Positions 56,711 to 64,000 of a stretch of DNA of 64,000 nucleotides are shown piece by piece (positions within the stretch are counted from its first letter, which is position 1; each line of letters begins with the position of its first letter). The DNA comes from Athripsodes cinereus (lineage: Eukaryota > Arthropoda > Insecta > Trichoptera > Leptoceridae). The DNA is taken from contig OX388316.1 of NCBI GenBank assembly GCA_947579605.1, positions 17,487,290 to 17,551,289 of the forward strand, in the 5' to 3' direction. The notes below the pieces were generated by a model, which was given only the letters and a program-made list of their open reading frames with translations, ran no database searches and had not been told where the DNA came from. The position numbers and the translations under genes are program-made.

Positions 56711-58745
56711 TTATTTTTTTAAATCTCGTTTTTCTTGGTAATGTGTTCTCAAGAACAACAAAGCGTCAAGCATTTTGTCGGAGAGTGAACTTCGTATTTT
56801 ATTGCAGAAATATCCGGCCGACGAAAAAACACGCTCACTTTCAACACTAGTAGGCAAAATTGATGAAAGATACTTGTACGCCCGTGTTAGATATACTCCC
56901 CTTTCACCTTTATTGTCATATATTGCTTTTTCAGTCATTAAAAATACCAAAAGATCTAATTCTTCGGACGGAAGCACTGCCCTCTTCTTTTTTTTGCATT
57001 TTTCCATTTCCTTCTCAAATTCTTGTTGCAGGGTCAGCTTACTCGTTGTAGCGAGAATACTTTCTGTAGCTACGGACTCATCATCTTCATCGGAAGATAA
57101 TGAAACAGCTGTTATCGCTGCAGTCTCTTTTTCTCTGACGCCGGGACTGCCAGTAGGTTTTTCGATATAGTTGAGACGTTTCAACAGGCTTGCAATAACA
57201 TCGCATATTTCCCCACTTGTGGGTTTCGGAAATACATCGTCTTCTGAAGCACTGTAGAAGCTTTCGGAATCATGAAGGTAGTGTAATACTCCAGCTATTA
57301 ATAGTCGTCTTTCTTTTATTCGACTTCGTAAGTTTGCAGCGAGACTTGAACTGAGATGCGTATTTTGCTGGTCAAGTTTATTCAGCATAAATTTCAATGC
57401 TGTGTCTGCCGTATACAGTGTGGCATCGCGTCGGCAAATAGACAATACAGTCATTTTTACCACTTCCAAACTACGATGGATATCGGTTAATGTCCGAATT
57501 TCCACATCTGTGAAGGATATGTCTGATTTAATGTCAATCAGAAGTTTGAAGATGCAGTCCTTCATTTTTAGGAACGATCCTATCATATCATTCATGCTGG
57601 ACCATCTTGTTCGACAGTCTAACTGCAACTGGATGTTTTCCCCAAACTCTTTCCTAACGTAAGCTCTCAAGGCATCGGCTTTGAGAGGTGACTTTCTGAT
57701 TGATCTTACCAGGCATCGTACTTTTCCAATCACCTCTTTGTATTTTCTTGGATCAGTTGTCCGAACTCTTGAGCTTTCTACTTCGAAGCCATCACACTCT
57801 GTTAACCAATCATTATCAACGTCGCTTTCTGAGTCTGAGCGATTTGTGGATTCCATTTCATGCTGGAGGGAAGGCTCGAGTTGGGCGTCGGCAGTAGTCG
57901 TTGTCTTATACAAGGTATCAATCACAGCAAGCTGAACACCGTGGGCGAGGCAGAGTTGATGGTGGGCGGGGATATATGAACCCATTTTTTTCATTACACT
58001 GGCGCCATCGGTTGTATGACTAATAATATCTTCTTCAAGGACGATATTAAACTTGGCAAGGTGCTCGCGTATAATGGACAGAGCTGCTGCAGCTGGCATG
58101 GACCCCGTTATTTTGACAAGTCCAAGATTCTTGAATTCGAAACCTCCAAAAGCTCTGCAATGAAGGTTTATGTTCATATATCTCCTGTTTCGAAGAGAGG
58201 TCCACTCGTCGAGAGTCATTGTAAATCTTTCTCCATTTCCCTTCATGAGCTTTATGGTTTTAATTGTTTCACATTTGACTTGTTCGGCATGTTCAAGAAC
58301 CATTTTTGCAATAGTATTTGGCGTTTTCGGTAAGTCGTATCCACTTTTTTTGAAGAGCTGCCGAAGATCTTGACTTTCAGAAAAGAATCTGAAACTTGCA
58401 CCATTTAAGGCGGTCATTCGAGTAACAACAACCTCCAGCGATTCTGAAGACTTGAAGTATTCAGTCATTAGTTTCCGTTTCTTGAGCTTTGTCGTCTGCT
58501 CTTGTGATGATGATGTGCTCGAAGTACTCTCCGATGAAGCAGGTCCAACTGCAGTGATTTTTGAGTGCACAGTTCGTAAATGTGTATGCAAGCCAGTAGT
58601 AGACCCCCCGGTAGTTTTTAGTTTTTTTAAACATATCTTGCACTCAGCGGTTTGGCCATCATCCGATCGACGAAAATGATCCCATACATTTGATGAGCGT
58701 TTGCTGAGAAATTCTGAGTACGTGTCTTTCTTTTTTGATGAAGCC
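56711..58745 (-). CDS. hAT family transposase, BED zinc finger (main exon)
   Basis: The uninterrupted frame gives about 678 residues, starting M-ASSKKKDTYSEFLSKR if the ATG is completed by splicing (AT at 59412-59411, G at 58745). Order of domains: BED zinc finger at about residues 21-62 (Cys36, Cys39, His56, His61); first catalytic Asp in TLDEWTS; second in HTTDGASVM followed by the CLAHGVQL motif; RTRWSSMND; and the C-terminal dimerisation/catalytic block (YLSSILPTSVESERVFSSAG through KIRSSLSDKMLDALLFLR). Length and motifs match complete hAT transposases, which excise and reinsert the element in the nucleus and duplicate 8 bp. An AATAAA lies directly after the stop on the minus strand. Alternative: a domesticated ZBED-like gene, but the intact TIRs and TSD argue for a mobile transposon. 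Confidence 0.92.
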
Positions 58746-59410
58746 CTGCAAAGATTTTTTTTATACAAATATATAAACTTAGACTAGCAGGTTTAATGCG
58801 TAGGTAAAATTTTATTAGTAATAATAAATCGCCAATCTGTGCTACATTACAACAATACTAGACTCCACGCGCGACTTTATTCGCATGGAAATTCGATAAA
58901 ATCCATGTTCTAGTCTTTTCCCGCGGGAATTTCTGGATGAATAATATCGACGTTAAAAAGTAAAAACCTTATCAAAATACGTTTAATAGTTCCTGTGTGA
59001 TGTAATAATTACCCTACTGTTTACAATTTTCACATAATGAAAATGGAGAAACCATCTTTTTACGGTCCAATCCAAAGTAGTATCCTAAAAGTCGACGAAC
59101 GAAAGAATCATATTGACTACATTACAACAATAAAGTGTACACTTTAGCCAGCCATAAGCCAATTCGTAAGCGTTGGGCCGCCTTCCTCCTAATTCCGATT
59201 TAAATTTGCGCAATGTTGATACATTGTGCAATTATGGTCTCCGATTGAGATTTTTCAGATTGGTTAAATCATTTTGACGTTTTTTTTGTTTTATTTTGAA
59301 ATAGCACATGTACGATACACATTTAAAATATAATTCTGTAAATAATTATAAAATCATCTAAATACAGATATTTATACTGAATTAGAAAACAGATAATAAA
59401 ATGTACTCAC
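58746..59410 (-). other. Putative 5' intron of the hAT transposase
   Basis: On the minus strand a strong donor (GAT|GTGAGTACAT, GT at 59410-59409) and a strong acceptor (AATCTTTGCAG|GG, ending 58746) bound a 665-bp intron. Removing it joins AT to GGCTTCATC and so creates ATG GCT TCA in the transposase frame. Without it the frame has no ATG near its start, only a TTG at 58768. No transcript is available. Confidence 0.6.
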
Positions 59411-59881
59411 ATCTTTTAAAGCAACGTTGCACGTACCTACATTAACCACTTAAAACACAAACACGTCTTATCATACACAGTTCACGAGCGTGACTGATGA
59501 ACGAATAGAACGAGATGGAATGATCGATCTATCTCTCTTATAGTAGCAGAAGAAATCCGAACTGTCACTTAGATATTAATTTTTGCCTGGGTCCATGATT
59601 TTTGCTTCTATTGACACTTCATCGGAAATCTTCGGTAACTTATAGATGAGATAGAATCATTTTCAAACAGGTGAGTTCGTGTGTCCGAGTAAGCGAGACG
59701 AACACACACACTACGCAAAGAGCTAAAATATACATCTTTTTAAACTTGAGTAGATTTTTTTCTGATTCCGATGTTACGATATTGGATCACTCAGTATCGG
59801 AATTGTAATATCGGATCTAGCGGTCCGAGATTCCGATATTGCGAGATTCCGAGATTCCGAGATTCATGCCCTATTGCGCAT

Positions 59882-61437
59882 CATGGATCGGAAACATCTA
59901 AGATTGGACAGGTGAAATGAAAGAGATTTTTAGTCTCGCAGGAGATAGAAAGTCATGAATAATAATATGATAATTTGAAAAAAAAGAAGCGAAGCTACAG
60001 TGTCTTCAAATTTATTTACATTTTACATTGTCTTCTAACTAGCAGTTGCAAGAATGTGATAAGAATGAAAAAATAAAAAAATATTCACTTTCCTCTATGT
60101 TTTCTAGTTTTTCTGTAACTGAAGTGATAATACGAATGGAAGTAATTTAATATTCTATATTACGTCAATAGTTTGGTTTCAATCCATCAACACTCTTCCT
60201 TTTTCGAAATTTAGATATAACAAACAATCCTCATAATGAAACTATCGTGTTATACCAACGATTAATTGATGAAACCAGATCATTACTGCAGTAGTATGTA
60301 CAATAAATTGGTATATTTTATTTTGTACTTTTAACTATTTGTTTCCCTATCTAAACATGTCATCTATGGAGGATAGTATTCTAATTACATTATTAAAGCG
60401 TGTTATAATATTATTAACACGAAGGGGCGTTTAAAAATATTTTAAATCACTAAATTGACTACTATATATCGTGTAAACGGTTCATGTCTGTTATTAACTA
60501 TTTTAAATTCATTTTTCATTCCATTTACTGATTAATAGATTTTGTTAATAATATTATTAGTTACTTTTATTTTGTATTTTTTTAGACATATTTGTCTATA
60601 CTAAATGATAATACAAGCAATTTCCTTTAAAAAAACTTAAGTATCCCTATAAGTTGAGTTTATAACAAAAACCCAGATATATCTTTTTTTTCAAAAAAAA
60701 AACTAGAAGTAAATACAATTTCATCATTGCGCAAACGTGATTAAATTAGAAAATGATATTAAAGGCGGTCTTAAACAATTTTTTTATAATGTTCATGAAA
60801 TGACGTCACTGTACGTACCTCGGTTTCGGTACATATCTTATAATGGAATAGTGTATTTCCTGAGAGCACTCTTGTGGCAACAACATAATTACAGTATTAC
60901 GTAGCCACCTCAATTTCACTGACTTTGTAGTAGCATAAAACATGTATCGAGTCTGTTTGCAGGAATTGTTTCACAGTATATTTTTTGTGAGCTTAAAGTT
61001 ATTTTGAAGTGTCGTTCTACATTATGGAAATATTTAATGGATTTATTAACACTAACCTTAAATTAGTATAAATTAAGCGCGATGCACAGAGTATAATAAT
61101 ATTATGCATTACTCAAATTACCCAAAATTGTATAAAAAGTTATGTGGTCAATCATATGTCATAATAAAGTCATAGATAAAGTGAAATTATCAGTGATTAT
61201 TATTGTAATATCTTCATTGTCTGTGGTATACACTAATGGTGGCGAGGAAAGTTAATTTAGGGGAGGTGTTAACAAATTATTGTTTAATTCGATTCGAAGA
61301 TAAAAATAATAAAAAATATATTAGGGTCACTTTAACTAATGCAATAATTTATTTATTATATACTCATGTTTCGTGTCCGTTTCGAGAATGAAATGATGTT
61401 GGATATACTCTAAGGCAGGGATGCAGACTTATAGGGA
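59882..61437. other. Unassigned stretch with SINE-tail fragment
   Basis: At 60650-60702 GAGTTTATAACAAAAACCCA, GATATATCTTTTTTTTC is the plus-strand 3' tail of the SINE family seen at 35.7 kb. No exon recognised. Confidence 0.5.
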
Positions 61438-61441
61438 ACAG

Positions 61442-61651
61442 CAGGGCTACTCTTGACAAAACTAAACACGATCTTAATCTAGTCTTGATCTTGATCATAC
61501 GACGCACGAAGTGACTATTGGCCAAAAATACACGAAACCGATCGCGCGTTAGCGGTAGCGCGGTGTTTTTGACCATAATCCCTTCGTGCGTCGTATGATC
61601 AAGATCAAGACTAGATTAATATCGTGTTTAGTTTTGTCAAGAGTAACCCTG
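61442..61651. mobile_element. Harbinger-like MITE (210 bp)
   Basis: Arms of about 70 bp (61442-61511 and 61582-61651): CAGGGCTACTCTTGACAAAA through ATCATACGACGCACGAAG and the complement. CAG flanks on both sides (61439-61441 and 61652-61654) suggest a 3-bp TSD. Its terminus matches the left end of 18140-24415, which makes it a likely non-autonomous relative. Confidence 0.8.
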
Positions 61652-61654
61652 CAG

Positions 61655-62800
61655 GGGCCACTTGGAAAGATTATGAGCCAAAGACGGGCCGCTATAGGAA
61701 TTTGATAATATATTACAAAAACTCCTTGGTTTTCTCTCACAGTACCTTTTTCTACAATATACCGGTTTTTTTTCCGATTATTGTTTCTATTGTTTGTCGG
61801 ATACTTAAAAATGTTACTTATTTAAATTTCTCATAAGTGTTATAATATAATGAGTCAATTACTTATGGTGTATCAAAGTAAGTTAGTAATTATATTATAC
61901 ATTGGTAAAAGCACGTCAAAGAATTAAAATTTAATTGTCATCTCAATATTAATAAGTTATATTAAATCGGCGTGCATGTATGAGAGACTGTATGAATGTA
62001 TAGAGGAAGCGAAACAAGTATGTAAGGATAGATCAATATGGAGTAAAGGTATAGTATAGTATGTATAATCATCTCAATGGGAAGATTTCTCACCATCTTT
62101 TAATAATTAGGCTTGCTGTATTCTTTAAAACGTTTGAAACCAACTTATTAGAAGATTTTTCTCTTCTCCCGGATCTTCAACAAGTAACACGTTTAATTAT
62201 ATGTTTTCTATAAGAGATAAGAAAGACAAATGGAAAGTTTAGACTTGGTATGCACACGGGATATTGTGTAAGAGTCCACTTTGTATTTACTTCGATTTTA
62301 TAGTGTTTATACAGTTATATTATTGTTTTTGGTAAAGTCGTAAAGATATCGTTAATTCTTGGGTGATCCTAGCTGTTAATCTACTATATTGGTTTTCTGT
62401 GGTTTGTTGAACGGAAGACTTAACTAATCCAAAACAGATAACTCTTGTAAAAGCTAAAAATTTAATTGTTTTCAGGAGTCGACAATTTGTCTCTATTATA
62501 CCATCATGGTATATCTCATAAGTAAGATAGACAGTAACATATAACATAACATATACAATACATAGACAATTCACACAGATCGAGTTAGTCCCAAAACTAA
62601 GATCCAAACACTTCTGTATTGAGAAAGAATATCTAAACATAATAATAAAATCATGGTAGATGTGTCGTATAGTGCAATTGGGGTTACATATCTCTGTGAT
62701 TTTTAAAATAATTTTAAATCTTTGGTTTGGATACCTAGTTATTTTGTGATAATGGAAATTAAATTAGTTGGAAAGCTCGCGGATAATAGAAATTAAATTA
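61655..62800. other. Unassigned stretch with a LINE scrap
   Basis: At 61975-62060 (GAGGAAGCGAAACAAGTATG, TAAGGATAGATCAATATGGA) there is a worn plus-strand fragment of the CKDRxxWRS end of the 51.6-kb LINE family. Around 62498-62530 ACCATCATGGTATATCTCAT is a 3'-tail fragment of the same type in reverse. No host exon seen. Confidence 0.5.
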
Positions 62801-62804
62801 GGTG

Positions 62805-62920
62805 GAAAACTCACCCTCTGTACATTGTAATTGTATAATTGGTAATTTTATGATACTTTGTATTGATTGGAAATAATCTAACCATGAATGTACGTAAAGT
62901 GACGAATAAAATAAATAAAT
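62805..62920 (+). repeat. Family C copy
   Basis: GGAAAACTCACCCTCTGTAC, ATTGTAATTGTATAATTGG, then AATGTACGTAAAGTGACGAA and an (AATAA)n tail. Plus orientation. Confidence 0.6.
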
Positions 62921-63460
62921 TCCAAATCTAAAGTTTTCTAGACGATGCTCTAAAAAGTTTATTTTGCAAATTTTCTCCATTGCTGTCTTTTCTAGAAAAT
63001 GTGTTCAATAATAATTATTGTTCTTATAAATTATTAAGTGAGATTTCACAAACTGAATATCATTATTTTTCACATACCGATTCACCCATGATTCACGATC
63101 TCTGTACAAAACTATCATGTACTTGGTACCATCAGTTTATTATTCGTACATTTAAATACCTACATATATAATATAATAAATACTGTTTCTATTATTTTTG
63201 TTGCAGTTAAACTTTATCACCCTTTTAACACGGAATTAATGACCGTTCTTTAGTTATCAGACAATTAAATTATTGTGTCGTGTAAGAATGTGTGTTTTGC
63301 TTCTGTTTTATGGTGTTGATGTTTCATGATTGATGGTAATGAAATAATTTCCTCACTTTCCAGCCTCAATATTTGTCGTTGCCGAATTTAACAGTTTAAC
63401 AGCTCTAGAAACCTAAGTATGTTTAGTATATTTTATTATAATTGTATCCATCTATCTATT
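62921..63460. other. Unassigned stretch
   Basis: Two good-looking acceptors (TTTTTGTTGCAG ending 63207 and CTCACTTTCCAG ending about 63362) are followed only by very short open frames, so no exon is called. Confidence 0.4.
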
Positions 63461-63464
63461 TAGC

Positions 63465-63700
63465 ACCTACCCATATACTGCGTTCCAAGGGGGATTGGCA
63501 GAGAGAACTTAATACCATGTTGCTCTATTCTTACATACTTCTTTCGCTTCCTTCACATTCCTTGAGAATTTGGTCAAGCCACATATTTCTAGAATGACCC
63601 CGCTTCTCACACCTCCTCTTTTAAACAAATACACCCTCTTCATCACCATTTCGTTGATGATTTGTTCCACATGTCCAGAACAATTTTATTTTTAAATTTT
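63465..63700 (-). mobile_element. LINE 3' fragment, decayed
   Basis: On the minus strand, with stops, it matches the GHVERMNEDRMTKKIYLSER to RRGRP region and the final CKDR...hairpin of the LINE at 51.6-52.1 kb. The 3' hairpin TCTGCCAATCCCCCTTGGAA and CGCAG is recognisable. Inactive. Confidence 0.65.
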
Positions 63701-63864
63701 GTAAATATTTGAAATCTTAGAAAGATTTTAGATTTTCGATTTTTTTTTCACTCTCGTATAATAATGATGTGCAAGGAGAATAAATTCCTATATAAAATTT
63801 TGTTCGTATTGGTTTTAAAATATTACACTATTGGAATTCTTTTAAGAAGTGTGTTGAAGTTATT

Positions 63865-63995
63865 TATTTATCTATTTATTTATTCATTCTTTACTGTACA
63901 TACAGTTTTGTAGTAAAATGCATTCAAATTAGATATAATCAATACATAGAGGGCGAACTAATGCAAATGCACTATCTCTTCCAACTAACCTAATT
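63865..63995 (-). repeat. Family C copy at the right edge
   Basis: TTTATCTATTTATTTATTCA, TTCTTTACTGTACATAC, then ATCAATACATAGAGGGCGAA and ATCTCTTCCAACTAACCTA. Minus orientation; a well-preserved copy. Confidence 0.65.
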
Positions 63996-64000
63996 GAGTA

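Larger units (their letters stand above)
55925..59873 (-). mobile_element. Autonomous hAT transposon, structurally complete (3949 bp)
   Basis: TIRs start TAGGGCATG and end CATGCCCTA. The 8-bp TSD TTGCGCAT is perfect (55917-55924 and 59874-59881). Both subterminal regions (55935-56025 and 59765-59865) are packed with TCCGATA/TATCGGA motifs, the expected transposase-binding sites. The transposase lies on the minus strand (56711-58745 plus a splice-supplied start), and a 72-bp minisatellite lies downstream of its stop. All parts needed for movement appear present. Its perfect TSD and open frame indicate a recent insertion. Confidence 0.93.

Noticed and set aside
1..64000. CRISPR array, phage, integron, bacterial operon or viral gene
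   Set aside because: Repeats are irregular transposon sequences, genes have introns, and no prokaryotic or viral signature is visible on either strand.

Overview
The window looks like insect nuclear DNA. It is AT-rich and gene-poor, with runs of GTAGGTA/TACCTAC, tRNA-derived SINEs, RTE-like and CR1/L2-like LINE tails, and many DNA transposons with clear target-site duplications (TSDs). LINE 3' ends followed by short ATGT or GAT repeats and the abundant TACCTAC motif would fit Lepidoptera, but I cannot exclude another insect order. No bacterial, phage or viral gene is visible.

Host genes are few. At the left edge (290-498) is the last coding exon of a SNIP1-like FHA-domain protein, with a probable small 3'UTR intron just after the stop codon. 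At 5578-5715 and 29928-29990 I read two exons of an unrecognised secreted, cysteine-rich protein on the + strand. Both have good splice sites and the same phase, and they are separated by a 24-kb intron. Later exons are not convincingly visible; a possible terminal coding exon at 44985-45085 belongs to this or another gene.

Everything else is a layered repeat landscape. Main items: (1) a structurally intact autonomous hAT transposon (55925-59873) with a perfect 8-bp TSD, an uninterrupted transposase reading frame and a start codon that appears to be completed by splicing; (2) four non-autonomous hAT elements (3596-3759, 3994-4577, 8695-9206, 9268-9659) and a fifth, older one (55004-55158), each with an 8-bp TSD; (3) an element with 32-bp perfect terminal inverted repeats (TIRs) and an iterated TTGGGTAACTCCA motif (45722-48272), of a family I do not recognise; (4) a degenerate 6.3-kb Harbinger-like element (18140-24415) carrying LINE debris, with a short relative at 61442-61651; (5) a 3-kb structure bounded by about 100-bp inverted repeats (25672-28685) that contains a direct duplication, one copy of which is split by a 5'-truncated RTE insertion; (6) several fold-back elements (7338-7552, 10936-11200, 11788-12972, 16888-17176, 22781-23475, 49865-50071).

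There is no operon-like or pathway logic. The functional content is two or three host genes whose introns and flanks have been colonised by transposons of different ages. The youngest appear to be the hAT at 55925-59873, the RTE insertions at 6073-6630 and 26363-27174, and the SINE with a 71-base poly-T tract near 35.7 kb.
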